A stretch of 64,000 bases of DNA from an uncultured Pseudomonadota bacterium (lineage in GTDB: Bacteria; Pseudomonadota; Gammaproteobacteria; Burkholderiales; Methylophilaceae). Shown here piece after piece: positions 28,168 through 36,946 of the stretch (the stretch's first letter is position 1; each line of letters starts with the position of its first letter). The notes under the pieces are model-generated. The model saw only the letters and a program-made list of their open reading frames with translations, ran no database searches and was not told the origin of the DNA. The stretch is from contig CAIRBH010000048.1 of the NCBI GenBank assembly GCA_903876765.1, positions 53,632 through 117,631 on the forward strand. The letters run 5' to 3'. The translations under genes were made by a program, and so were the position numbers.

Positions 28168-28668
28168 TTAATGGCCGCGTTGCTGTTTAAGCATTTTGTT
28201 TTTAATCCGGTTGCGCTTGAGTGGCGACAGGTATTCAACAAACACTTTACCCAGCAAATGGTCCATTTCATGCTGTATACAAATACTGAGCAGGCCCTCA
28301 GCCTCTATAGTAAAAGCTTTACCATCGCGCCCTAGGGCTTGCACCTTCACTTTGGCCGCCCTAGTTACTTTCTCATAAACCCCTGGCACAGACAAGCAGC
28401 CTTCTTCATAGTCCTGTTCGCCAGTTTTTTCAATAATTTTAGGGTTAATCAATACTAGTAAATGATCTTTGGATTCGCTGGTATCGACAATAATAATCTG
28501 TAAGTGCTGATTGACTTGAGTTGCGGCCAAGCCTATGCCTGGCGCGTCATACATGGTTTCTGCCATATCATCTATCAGGCGTCTCACCGCTGCATTCACC
28601 TCTTTCACAGGTTTAGCTTGGGTATGCAGACGCGGGTCAGGATAATTAAGTATGTCTAAAATTGCCAT
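28168..28668 (-). CDS. def: Peptide deformylase
   Basis: Removes the formyl group from new proteins. 166 residues; all three motifs are present: GIGLAATQV (about 45-53), EGCLSVPG (about 88-95, Cys metal ligand) and QHEMDHL (about 131-137, HExxH metal site). It starts the def-fmt unit and is divergent from the LysM gene, with 165 nt between that must hold both promoters. Confidence 0.97.
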   Translation of the reverse strand: MAILDILNYPDPRLHTQAKPVKEVNAAVRRLIDDMAETMYDAPGIGLAATQVNQHLQIIIVDTSESKDHLLVLINPKIIEKTGEQDYEEGCLSVPGVYEKVTRAAKVKVQALGRDGKAFTIEAEGLLSICIQHEMDHLLGKVFVEYLSPLKRNRIKNKMLKQQRGH

Positions 28669-28833
28669 AAATATTCTTTTATCTCTAAATATTTGCCACT
28701 ATACAAAGGAGTTCTTTTTTCCATAAAGCTTGATTGTTGAATGAATTACATGATAAATTTAAACTAAATTAGCAGTATTCGCAGATAGCCTAATATTCAA
28801 TCTTTAAATGCACTTTTGACCGAGGTCATCCGT

Positions 28834-29898
28834 ATGTTTCGCCACATTATAACGCTGCTCATGCTTTATTGCATAAGCTTAAGCGCCCAAGCTGAACAAG
28901 TTTTGCTCAAAAGTGCACACCCTGATCGTCATGTTGTGGTTAAAGGTGACACCTTATGGGGAATTTCTGGCAAGTTTTTAAATGATCCTTGGCAATGGCC
29001 TCAGGTCTGGCAGCTTAATCGGAATCAAATAAAAAATCCTCACTTAATCTACCCCGGCGATGTTGTTTTTCTTGATATCAGTACGGGCAGCCCAAAGCTT
29101 GTACTACTCAAAGAAAGCATCAGTTTGCAACCTGGTGCAATCGAAGAGCCGCTAAATAAGACTGCTATTTCTACCATCTCTTTAAGTGCTATTGCGCCAT
29201 TCTTGAACCAACCGCTGATCATTGAAAAAGATCAATTAGCCAACTCCCCAAGAATTCTAGCGGCACAAGATGAACGGGTGATCTTAAGCACAGGCACACG
29301 GGTTTACATCAACAAGGTGAAAGAAGGTGATGGCCTCAATTGGTATGTGTATAGGCCAGCAGAAAGCTTTATTGATCCTGATACTAAAGAAGTGCTGGGA
29401 GTTGAAGCCACTTATTTGGGCAACCTAAAAATCACAAAATATGGCGAGCCTGCCAGCGCTGACATTGGCGCAGTAAAAGAGGAAATTTTTGTTAGCGATA
29501 GATTAGTGCCTAGCAGCACCGATATTATCACCAACTTCGTACCACATGCACCAGATTCATCTATCACTGGCCGCATCATCAATATTTATGGCGGGCTGGC
29601 AGAAGCGGGCCCACAAAGCATAGTCAGCATTAATCGAGGGTCGACCGATGGCATAGAGCTCGGCCATGTACTTGCAATCAATCGTGATGGCCGCGTAATC
29701 AAAGACCCTGAGACTGCTAAGCTAAGTAAAACCGAAAATACCGCTGATAAATCAGCCTTAAAATCTGGTATGGTTAAATTGCCAGATGAGCGGGTGGGAT
29801 TGTTGATGGTGTTTCGTGTGTTTAATCGCGTCTCATACGCTTTAGTCATGCAAGCAAAAGAGCCTATTAACAAATTAGATTTAGTCACTACCCCCTAG
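28834..29898 (+). CDS. LysM domain protein, secreted
   Basis: 354 residues from the ATG at 28834, which has a GAGG site 8 nt upstream. A signal peptide covers about 1-20 (ending AQAE). One LysM domain lies near 38-85 (VVKGDTLWGISGKFLNDPWQWPQVW, PHLIYPGDVV). The remaining part has a conserved beta-rich region (GRIINIYGGLAEAGPQSIVSINRG) as in the LysM proteins always found beside dprA in betaproteobacteria. Peptidoglycan binding is expected. The role of the C-terminal region is unknown. Confidence 0.88.
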   Translation: MFRHIITLLMLYCISLSAQAEQVLLKSAHPDRHVVVKGDTLWGISGKFLNDPWQWPQVWQLNRNQIKNPHLIYPGDVVFLDISTGSPKLVLLKESISLQPGAIEEPLNKTAISTISLSAIAPFLNQPLIIEKDQLANSPRILAAQDERVILSTGTRVYINKVKEGDGLNWYVYRPAESFIDPDTKEVLGVEATYLGNLKITKYGEPASADIGAVKEEIFVSDRLVPSSTDIITNFVPHAPDSSITGRIINIYGGLAEAGPQSIVSINRGSTDGIELGHVLAINRDGRVIKDPETAKLSKTENTADKSALKSGMVKLPDERVGLLMVFRVFNRVSYALVMQAKEPINKLDLVTTP

Positions 29899-29909
29899 CA
29901 GATATTGCT

Positions 29910-31025
29910 ATGCAAACAAGCACTAGTGAAGCTAATGATAGCGAGTCCTTGCAAGAAAAATCGCTATGGATTAGCTTAAGCAATATCTCTGGCATAGGCT
30001 CTAAGACCTTTTTGCAGCTACTTAACGCCTTTGGTAACCCCAGCAACATCTATGCGGCCAGTTACAAACAATTAATTGAAGTGGTCTCAGAAAAAATAGC
30101 CAGTGAAATACACCAAGTCGTTGACCAAGATGCCATAAAAGACACCTTACATTGGCTAACACAAACGAATAATCACCTAGTAACTTTAGCCGATACAAAC
30201 TACCCGCAAGCTCTGCTAGAAATCGCTGACCCGCCCGTATTACTTTACGCTAAAGGCAATTTAGCCTTACTGAATCAGCCAAGTTTAGCCATAGTGGGTA
30301 GTAGAAACGCCTCTGTGCAGGGCGAAAAAAATGCCGAGGCTTTTGCCCAAGGATTATGTGGCTATGGCTTATGCATTATTAGCGGTTTGGCATTAGGCAT
30401 AGATGGCGCAGCGCACCGTGGCGCACTAAAAGCAAACGGCGCCACCATCGCTGTGGTAGGCACAGGTTTAGATATTGTTTATCCTGCGCAACATCGGGAT
30501 TTGGCGCATCAAATTGTTGAACGCGGCCTCATCATTTCTGAATTTGCTTTAGGTACGCCATCAAAACCACAAAATTTTCCTAGGCGTAATCGAATTATTA
30601 GCGGCTTAAGCCTAGGTTGCCTAGTGGTAGAGGCCAACCTACAAAGTGGCTCGCAAATTACTGCTCGCCTAAGCGCCGAACAAGGCCGCGAAGTATTTGC
30701 CATTCCAGGTTCAATTCATTCGCCCATGTCTAAGGGCTGTCATCAGCTCATCAAGCAAGGCGCAAAATTAGTCGATAGCTTGCAAGATATTGTAGAAGAG
30801 CTCAATTTACATGCCTTGACAAGCACACCACCCCAGCCTGAGGGCCAAGTGCTTACCCATAACAACCCACTTATGCAAATCATGGGTTATGAGCAAGTAT
30901 CACTAGAGCATTTAGTGCAGCTAAGTGGGTTGACTGTCAGTGAAGTTTCATCCATGCTAATGCTATTAGAACTCGAAGGGAGAATTACCAGCCTAGCTGG
31001 CGGACTATATCAAAAAATTGTGTAA
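29910..31025 (+). CDS. dprA: DNA processing protein DprA
   Basis: Loads RecA on incoming single-stranded DNA during transformation. 371 residues. An N-terminal SAM-like helical region, a Rossmann core starting at AIVGSRNASVQG, then SGLALGIDGAAHRGAL and the FPRRNRIISGLS and GSQITA motifs of the ssDNA-binding site, and a C-terminal winged helix (about 305-370, LVQLSGLTVSEVSSMLMLLELEG). It starts 11 nt behind the LysM gene and precedes smg. Confidence 0.95.
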   Translation: MQTSTSEANDSESLQEKSLWISLSNISGIGSKTFLQLLNAFGNPSNIYAASYKQLIEVVSEKIASEIHQVVDQDAIKDTLHWLTQTNNHLVTLADTNYPQALLEIADPPVLLYAKGNLALLNQPSLAIVGSRNASVQGEKNAEAFAQGLCGYGLCIISGLALGIDGAAHRGALKANGATIAVVGTGLDIVYPAQHRDLAHQIVERGLIISEFALGTPSKPQNFPRRNRIISGLSLGCLVVEANLQSGSQITARLSAEQGREVFAIPGSIHSPMSKGCHQLIKQGAKLVDSLQDIVEELNLHALTSTPPQPEGQVLTHNNPLMQIMGYEQVSLEHLVQLSGLTVSEVSSMLMLLELEGRITSLAGGLYQKIV

Positions 31026-31089
31026 TTTTAGATCTATGCATAAACCATTTCACTTAATTTAAGTATCACTCTATTTAAGGATAAACATC

Positions 31090-31563
31090 ATGTTTGAAGT
31101 ATTGGTTTATATGTTTGAAAACTACATTGATACACATTTCAGGCCTGACGAAGATACACTCTCAAAAGAGCTATTTGCCGCAGGCTTTGATGAACAGGAT
31201 ATTAACAGTGCTTTTAATTGGTTTGGTCAGCTAGAACTCATGACCGAACAGCCTGATATATTCAACAAACCTAATCACATCAGTACCCGCATTTTTACTG
31301 ATAGTGAACTCAAAAAAATCTCTGGTGAAAGCTTAGGGTTTATCCTATTTTTAGTGCAAGCCCAAATACTCAACACCGCTCAACGCGAACTAGTGCTAGA
31401 ACTAGCCATGAACCTACCGCAACTCAACATCAGTATTGAAGAAATGCGCTGGATAGTACTCATGACTACTTGGGGGGCAAGCAAATCTGGCCCAGATAAA
31501 ACTAAAGAATATTTATTTATCGAAGATGCCCTGCTAAATAAAGAAAAACCAACGCTACATTAG
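31090..31563 (+). CDS. smg: Smg family protein (DUF494)
   Basis: 157 residues. The start MFEVLVYMFENYI and the later RIFTDSELKKIS and LGFILFL segments are typical of the Smg/DUF494 family, which lies behind dprA in many proteobacteria. The function is not established. A 265-nt spacer without a convincing gene follows. Confidence 0.92.
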   Translation: MFEVLVYMFENYIDTHFRPDEDTLSKELFAAGFDEQDINSAFNWFGQLELMTEQPDIFNKPNHISTRIFTDSELKKISGESLGFILFLVQAQILNTAQRELVLELAMNLPQLNISIEEMRWIVLMTTWGASKSGPDKTKEYLFIEDALLNKEKPTLH

Positions 31564-31828
31564 CCATAGAAAAATTGCACTCAATCTTAATGGCTCACAA
31601 TTTAATAAACTTCGTCTATATCTTGTTTCTATTAGTACCCACGTGCATGGTGGTTTCTGAGTTTATCATGATGGACGCCATCATCTGAAGCTGATGGATG
31701 GAATAATGAGATATCAAAAATTTAAGCGGGCATGGCGCTTCAGCAGCACTGCTATTAGTGATTATGGCTTATATTTTAGTCTTTTCTCAGAAGTATGAAA
31801 GGCATTCAACACCAAGGAGTTAAAAACC

Positions 31829-32458
31829 ATGGATTGGGCTTATTTATTTAAGATTGGTATCGCGCTATTTGCCATAGTTAACCCTATTGGTAGTGTGCCA
31901 ATATTTATCAGCGCCACAGATGGGTGGGATAGAAAACAAAAATTAAGAACCGCAAACGTAGTGGCTATCACGGTGTTTCTTGTATTGGTGACTTCAGCCT
32001 TAGTTGGCGATGGTATTCTGGGGTTTTTTAGTATAACCATCCCATCGTTTCAGGTAGGCGGTGGCATATTAATATTATTAATTGCCATCAATATGTTACA
32101 TGCTAAGCAAAGTCATTCTAAGCAGACACCCGAAGAAGCTAAAACGATGGAAGAGCGAGATGTGATTGCCATCGTGCCACTGAGTATTCCATTGTTAGCG
32201 GGGCCTGGCGCGATAGGCAGTATGATTATTGCCGCTCAAGAAAGCAGAACCTTACTAGGGCATCTCTCGCTTGTGCTTCCAATTGCTGTTGTTGCCATGC
32301 TTATCTGGTTAACTTTGCAGCTTTCTAGCTATATCGCTGGTAAGTTAGGCACCATAGGCATAAATATTGTGACGCGCCTAATGGGTTTGATACTTGCGGC
32401 GATGGCAGTTGAGTTTATCGCTCATGGCATCATAGGCTTGTTCCCCGCACTAGGCTAA
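31829..32458 (+). CDS. MarC family integral membrane protein
   Basis: 209 residues with six predicted helices. IALFAIVNPIGSVPIFIS at about 11-28 and PLLAGPGAIGSMI at about 125-137 are MarC/UPF0056 motifs. Despite the name, E. coli MarC is not linked to multidrug resistance, and transport of amino acids has been proposed for relatives. An AGGAG site precedes the ATG. A separate unit starts downstream with its own promoter. Confidence 0.9.
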   Translation: MDWAYLFKIGIALFAIVNPIGSVPIFISATDGWDRKQKLRTANVVAITVFLVLVTSALVGDGILGFFSITIPSFQVGGGILILLIAINMLHAKQSHSKQTPEEAKTMEERDVIAIVPLSIPLLAGPGAIGSMIIAAQESRTLLGHLSLVLPIAVVAMLIWLTLQLSSYIAGKLGTIGINIVTRLMGLILAAMAVEFIAHGIIGLFPALG

Positions 32459-32560
32459 TAGTCAATATTCATAAAAATCGCAGCACCTCAATTTAAGGCG
32501 CTAGTGAGCAATCAGTATTTAATCGAACGAAAAATTATAGGTCAGCGTATACGCTTAAGC

Positions 32561-32607
32561 TTGACATTAGTTCTAACTAAGACTATATTAGTTCTAGTTA
32601 GAACTAA
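32561..32607 (+). promoter_or_regulatory. Promoter with two palindromic operators upstream of marR
   Basis: TTGACA (32561-32566), a 17-base spacer and TATATT (32584-32589) form a near-consensus sigma-70 promoter. The spacer begins with the palindrome TTAGTTCTAACTAA (32567-32580). A second one, TTAGTTCTA-GT-TAGAACTAA with 9-base arms (32588-32607), covers the -10 edge and the expected transcription start. Both share the TTAGTT half-site, so a MarR dimer bound there would block RNA polymerase. Autoregulation is inference from position. Confidence 0.85.
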
Positions 32608-32618
32608 ATAGGCGTTAT

Positions 32619-33050
32619 ATGGAATTTTTACCTTTACTAAGAGAGCTCGCTAGCAGCTACCAAGCTTTTGAGAAATTCTCAGCACCTCACGTTAAATCGA
32701 TGAATTTAACTTCACCACAATTCGATGTGATCGCTTCTTTGGCAAATCAACCAGCCATGACTTGCAAAGAATTAGGTGAAAAAACACTGATCACCAAAGG
32801 TACGTTGACAGGCATAATTGATCGTCTTGTTATCAAAGAGATCGTTGAAAGAATTAGCAATGCTGATGATGGACGAAGTCAAAAAATTCAACTGACTGCC
32901 AAGGGCCAAGAAATCTTCGCCCATGCCTTTCCTCGCCATATGCAACATCTGGCACTAGCCTTTAATCAATTATCAGCAGCAGAAATGCTTAATCTATCCA
33001 GCGCGCTTAAAAAATTAAGAGTGGCCATGGAACAACACACCGCTCTTTAA
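32619..33050 (+). CDS. MarR family transcriptional regulator
   Basis: 143 residues. A winged helix at about 28-110: LTSPQFDVIASL, then the recognition helix region TCKELGEKTLITKGTLTGIIDRLV near 48-71, and the wing NADDGRSQKIQLTAKG near 82-97 (DGRS is the typical MarR wing). It is the first gene of a unit with yceI and a CDGSH protein and most likely represses its own promoter through the palindromes at 32567-32607. The ligand is unknown. Confidence 0.92.
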   Translation: MEFLPLLRELASSYQAFEKFSAPHVKSMNLTSPQFDVIASLANQPAMTCKELGEKTLITKGTLTGIIDRLVIKEIVERISNADDGRSQKIQLTAKGQEIFAHAFPRHMQHLALAFNQLSAAEMLNLSSALKKLRVAMEQHTAL

Positions 33051-33059
33051 GGAGTAATC

Positions 33060-33632
33060 ATGAAACAAAATATATTAGCAATCAGTTTAATGTTGGCGAT
33101 AGGCCAGGCTTGGGCTGCCCCAGAAACCTATGTGATTGATGGCAATCACACGCTTCCAAGATTTTCATACAGCCACTTTGGCTACTCAACACAATTGAGT
33201 CGCTTTGACAAAACATCAGGCATCATTATTTTGGATAAAGCGGCCAAAGAAGGGTCGACAAAGGTGATGATAGACACAACATCGGTCAATACTGGCTATG
33301 CGCTATTTAACGAACATATTCAAAAAGAAGATTTTTTTGATACGGCCAAATTTCCAACAGCCACATTTATATCAAATAAATTTAATTTCGACGGTGATAA
33401 AGTCAAATCAATTGATGGCGTGTTGACGATTAAAGGCATTAGCAAAGAGATCACGCTGACGGTGACTTCATTTATGTGCATGCCACATCCTATGGCCAAA
33501 AAAGAGGCGTGTGGCGTTAATGCCACTACCATTGTTAAGCGCAGTGATTTTAATATGAGTAAGCATGTGCCGTATGTCAGTGATGAAATCACCATTGATA
33601 TTCCAGTTGAAGCCATTAAGAAGTCAATATAA
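33060..33632 (+). CDS. YceI family periplasmic protein
   Basis: 190 residues with a signal peptide at 1-19 (ending AWA). The mature part begins with YVIDGNHTLPRFSYSHFGYS and has the lipocalin-like YceI fold that in relatives binds polyisoprenoids or quinones. KFPTATFIS and IDGVLTIKGISKEITL are conserved. Two Cys in the FMCMPHPMAKKEACG segment may form a disulfide. It lies 9 nt behind marR, so expression should follow the regulator. Confidence 0.92.
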   Translation: MKQNILAISLMLAIGQAWAAPETYVIDGNHTLPRFSYSHFGYSTQLSRFDKTSGIIILDKAAKEGSTKVMIDTTSVNTGYALFNEHIQKEDFFDTAKFPTATFISNKFNFDGDKVKSIDGVLTIKGISKEITLTVTSFMCMPHPMAKKEACGVNATTIVKRSDFNMSKHVPYVSDEITIDIPVEAIKKSI

Positions 33633-33642
33633 GGATAATGTC

Positions 33643-33879
33643 ATGAAGCCTGTCACCACCCAAAAAGCCCCTTATGCAATAGCAGTTGATAGCGGCAAAA
33701 GTTACTACTGGTGTTCTTGTGGTAAAAGCAAAAGCCAACCGTTTTGCGATGGAGCGCATCAAGGGTCAAACTTTTTGCCTGTTGAATATAAAGCCAATGA
33801 GAGTAAAACCGTGTATTTTTGTGGATGTAAGCTGAGTGCTAAGCAGCCGCTATGCGATGGCGCGCACAGCGCTTTTTAG
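33643..33879 (+). CDS. CDGSH-type iron-sulfur protein, two motifs
   Basis: 78 residues from the ATG at 33643, with AAGGA 7 nt upstream; the frame is open further back inside yceI but lacks support there. Two 2Fe-2S binding motifs are visible: CSCGKSKSQPFCDGAH and CGCKLSAKQPLCDGAH (Cys, Cys, Cys, His each), as in tandem mitoNEET-like bacterial proteins. The spacing of 10 nt to yceI places it in the MarR-controlled unit. A redox or cluster-transfer role is likely, with no known partner. Confidence 0.9.
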   Translation: MKPVTTQKAPYAIAVDSGKSYYWCSCGKSKSQPFCDGAHQGSNFLPVEYKANESKTVYFCGCKLSAKQPLCDGAHSAF

Positions 33880-33983
33880 GGGTAAGCCTAAATAATTTTG
33901 CGCAAATGATTAGGCTGTCAACAGCTAGTTTGAATATCGGCTAATAATAATTAGCCCAGCGCAGACTAGAGCCTAGCCTAGGC

Positions 33984-34814
33984 TTATTCGCATATATTTT
34001 TGATGATATTGCTGATCACGCCTGAACGGTTGAGTGTATAAAAATGTAAGCTAGGCGCTCCCCAAACCTGCAAGGTTTCACATAGTTCACTGACCACATC
34101 AATGCCGAAGGCTCGTAAAGAAGCCATATCATCGCCATATTCTTCTAGGCGTAATTTTAGCCATCTAGGGATTTCGGCCCCACAAATACTAGAAAACCTA
34201 GCAAGTTGGGTAATGTTGTAAATAGGCATAATGCCAGGCACTATCGGCACATGAATGCCAGTTGCGGCACATTGCTCAACAAACCTAAAATAGGCATCAG
34301 GATTATAAAAATATTGCGTGATGGCAGAATTAGCGCCCGCATCTATTTTGCGTTTGAGGTTTAATATATCGGCGGCTGGCGTTCTGGCTTCTGGGTGGAA
34401 TTCTGGGTAGGCGGCCACTTCAATATGAAAATGGTTGCCTGTTTCAGCCCGAATAAACGCGACTAACTCGGCTGCGTACTTGAAGTCACCACTACTCACT
34501 TCACCTGACGGCACATCACCACGCAGTGCCACAAGACGCTTAATGCCGTGCGCTTGGTAGGCTTGTAGTAAATCACGAATTTCTGCTTTGCTAGATGAAA
34601 CACAAGAGATGTGCGGAGCTGCTTGAAAACCTTCTTGCTGGATTTCATACACGGTATCCATGGTTCTATCACGCGTTGACCCACCTGCGCCGAACGTTAC
34701 CGAGTAAAACTCAGGCAAAAACTGGGCTAATTCTGCGCGTGTTTGGCGAAGATTATCCATGCCTTCCGCTGTTTTAGGCGGGAAAAACTCAAAACTAAGT
34801 GTTGTTGTATTCAT
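33984..34814 (-). CDS. metF: 5,10-methylenetetrahydrofolate reductase
   Basis: Makes 5-methyl-THF for methionine synthesis. 276 residues. SFEFFPPKT at the N-terminus with the catalytic Glu, SVTFGAGGSTRDRT near 38-51 and the HIEVAAYPEFHPEA region are diagnostic, along with GANSAITQYFYNPDAY near 154-169. The start overlaps the upstream membrane protein stop by one base (TAATG), so it is translated in the same unit and probably with ahcY. Confidence 0.95.
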   Translation of the reverse strand: MNTTTLSFEFFPPKTAEGMDNLRQTRAELAQFLPEFYSVTFGAGGSTRDRTMDTVYEIQQEGFQAAPHISCVSSSKAEIRDLLQAYQAHGIKRLVALRGDVPSGEVSSGDFKYAAELVAFIRAETGNHFHIEVAAYPEFHPEARTPAADILNLKRKIDAGANSAITQYFYNPDAYFRFVEQCAATGIHVPIVPGIMPIYNITQLARFSSICGAEIPRWLKLRLEEYGDDMASLRAFGIDVVSELCETLQVWGAPSLHFYTLNRSGVISNIIKNICE

Positions 34815-35167
34815 TAATTGGTCTTTTTATCTTCAATAATTATTGCCGCTAATAGCCAAGAAAGTACGCTGTACAGCAGTGCGCCTATCATGCCTGCTGA
34901 TAAGCTACCCACCACAAAGCCTTGCAGCCAATTGCCCACTAAATAAAATAACAAGCCATTAATGACCAAGATAAAAAGCCCCAGCGTCAGTATGCTAATA
35001 GGTAGGGTTAATATCACTAAAATCGGCTTAATCAAAATATTGACTAAGCCGATAGCTAAGGCGGCCACTAATGCCGTTAAAAAATTAGCCACATGAATAT
35101 TCGGTACATAATACGCCACTGCCATCAGCGCTAAGGCGTTTAATATCCATACCAATAATAATTTCAT
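34814..35167 (-). CDS. Phage holin family 4 / DUF membrane protein
   Basis: 117 residues with four predicted helices. The pattern LLVWILNALALMAVAYYVP at the start, LVNILIKPILVILTLPI near 41-57 and LGLFILVINGLLFYLVG near 62-78 are typical of the mycobacterial-type four-helix holin superfamily (PF04020), which in bacteria is mostly chromosomal and not phage-linked. It lies between ahcY and metF in many betaproteobacteria. The function is unknown. Confidence 0.85.
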   Translation of the reverse strand: MKLLLVWILNALALMAVAYYVPNIHVANFLTALVAALAIGLVNILIKPILVILTLPISILTLGLFILVINGLLFYLVGNWLQGFVVGSLSAGMIGALLYSVLSWLLAAIIIEDKKTN

Positions 35168-35199
35168 CTGGCTATCCTTTACCGTATTACCGCTGAAAA

Positions 35200-36609
35200 C
35201 TAATAGCGATAAGTATCTGGCTTATACGGGCCCTGCTTTTGCACACCAATATAAGCGGCTTGCTGATCGGTTAATACCGACAGTTGCGCATTGAGTTTTT
35301 TCAATTGCAAGACTGCTACTTTCTCATCCAAATGCTTAGGCAAAGTATACACACCAACTGGATACTTAGCTTGCTGGGTAAACAACTCAATTTGGGCGAT
35401 AGTTTGATTAGCAAAGCTTGAACTCATGACATAACTGGGGTGACCAGTACCGCAACCTAAATTCACCAAACGACCTTTGGCAAGCAAGATAATTTTTTTG
35501 CCATCAGCAAAAATCACATGGTCAACTTGTGGCTTAATTTCGTCCCACTGGTATTTCTCAAGTGAGGCTACATCAATTTCATTATCAAAATGGCCAATAT
35601 TACATACGATGGCTTGGTCTTTCATTTTAGTCATGTGCTCATGGGTAATGACATGGTAATTACCTGTGGCGGTGACAAAAATATCAGCATGTGCCGCAGC
35701 ATAATCCATGGTGACCACGCGATAGCCTTCCATAGCAGCCTGTAATGCGCAAATCGGGTCAATTTCTGTCACCCAAACTTGAGCAGATAATGCACGCAGC
35801 GCTTGGGCTGAACCTTTACCCACATCGCCGTAACCTGCTACAACCGCCACTTTGCCAGCAATCATCACGTCGGTTGCACGCTTAATCGCATCGACTAATG
35901 ATTCACGGCATCCGTATAAGTTATCAAACTTGGATTTTGTCACAGAGTCATTGACGTTAATCGCTGGGAAGGCCAATTTACCTTCTTTGTGCATTTGGTA
36001 TAAACGATGTACGCCTGTAGTGGTTTCTTCCGTCACACCGATAATTTTAGCTAAACGCACCGAATACCAGCTAGGGTCTACTTTCAACTTAGCTTTAATG
36101 GCATCAAAAAGACACACTTCTTCCTCAGAACTAGGGTTAGATACTAAAGATAAATCTTTTTCCGCACGAGTGCCAAGGTGCAGTAGCAAAGTCGCATCGC
36201 CACCATCATCTAAAATCATATTGGTATAGCCACCATCAGCCCACTCAAAAATTCTATGGGTATAGTCCCAATATTCAGTCAGCGTTTCACCCTTGATGGC
36301 AAATACTGGCGTACCACCTGCGGCAATTGCCGCCGCTGCATGATCTTGCGTGGAGTAAATATTGCATGATGCCCAACGCACTTCTGCGCCTAAATCTCTT
36401 AAGGTTTCAATCAACACAGCGGTTTGAATCGTCATGTGAAGGCTGCCAGTAATGCGCGCACCTTTAAGAGGTTGCAATAGCGAAAACTCTTCACGAATAG
36501 CCATCAAGCCTGGCATTTCTGTTTCGGCAATTGCTATTTCTTTACGGCCAAAGGCAGCCAAGCCTATATCGGCAATTACATAATCTTTAAAATCAGCCAC
36601 AGAATTCAT
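35200..36609 (-). CDS. ahcY: Adenosylhomocysteinase
   Basis: Hydrolyses S-adenosylhomocysteine to adenosine and homocysteine. 469 residues, the long bacterial form with an extra insert. Visible: [12 protein letters not shown] near 55-66, [14 protein letters not shown] near 82-95, the NAD-binding [17 protein letters not shown] near 258-274, and the C-terminal [12 protein letters not shown]. Its leader carries a SAH riboswitch, so expression should rise when the substrate accumulates. The downstream membrane gene and metF probably share the transcript. Confidence 0.97.
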   Translation of the reverse strand: MNSVADFKDYVIADIGLAAFGRKEIAIAETEMPGLMAIREEFSLLQPLKGARITGSLHMTIQTAVLIETLRDLGAEVRWASCNIYSTQDHAAAAIAAGGTPVFAIKGETLTEYWDYTHRIFEWADGGYTNMILDDGGDATLLLHLGTRAEKDLSLVSNPSSEEEVCLFDAIKAKLKVDPSWYSVRLAKIIGVTEETTTGVHRLYQMHKEGKLAFPAINVNDSVTKSKFDNLYGCRESLVDAIKRATDVMIAGKVAVVAGYGDVGKGSAQALRALSAQVWVTEIDPICALQAAMEGYRVVTMDYAAAHADIFVTATGNYHVITHEHMTKMKDQAIVCNIGHFDNEIDVASLEKYQWDEIKPQVDHVIFADGKKIILLAKGRLVNLGCGTGHPSYVMSSSFANQTIAQIELFTQQAKYPVGVYTLPKHLDEKVAVLQLKKLNAQLSVLTDQQAAYIGVQKQGPYKPDTYRY

Positions 36610-36710
36610 TTTAATTTCCTTGAATGTGTGACCGGAGGGAAGGGGCAGTGGTATAACTAGAGATGCCTAAGGCTTTTCTCACCCGTATCCCGTGTCCGGC
36701 ACGGTTAATA

Positions 36711-36773
36711 TGGTGAGCGTCGTTTAAACATTTTCCGAGCCTAGGAGAAGGACTCTCGCAACGCTCCTCGGAA
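36711..36773 (-). promoter_or_regulatory. S-adenosylhomocysteine (SAH) riboswitch in the ahcY leader
   Basis: On the minus strand, CCGAG (36771-36767) then GAGCG (36766-36762) are followed by CTCGG (36739-36735) and CGCTC (36719-36715). The order A-B-A'-B' gives the pseudoknot known for SAH riboswitches, and the blocks GAGGAGCGTTGCGAG, GGCTCGG and CGCTCACC match the conserved core. It lies about 100 nt before the ahcY start. In the known class, SAH binding switches ahcY on. I see the pairings directly; ligand is from family knowledge. Confidence 0.93.
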
Positions 36774-36946
36774 TGAGGTGGATTATACGCGCTTTTTTTT
36801 AGCTTACCAAGTGCCTGCGCACAACGATTGGAATTCAGTTCTCGGCTGGCCTGCAGACGGCTTGAGCAGATAGTCTGGGTGGTCGCTGGTATGGAATGAG
36901 ACGTCAACGGCCACCTAGCACCTAGCACCTAGCACAGCCAGCATAC

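Noticed and set aside
31590..31688. Possible 32-codon membrane peptide between smg and marC
   Set aside because: One hydrophobic stretch, no ribosome binding site and no known family; the neighbouring hydrophobic frame near 31730-31820 lacks a start. The region may be gene debris or non-coding.
36611..36928. Open frame of 105 codons on the minus strand upstream of ahcY
   Set aside because: It covers the SAH riboswitch and leader; the translation has no protein-like character.
36914..36934. Three copies of the 7-mer CCTAGCA upstream of ahcY
   Set aside because: Too short and too few to call a functional repeat; possibly replication slippage.
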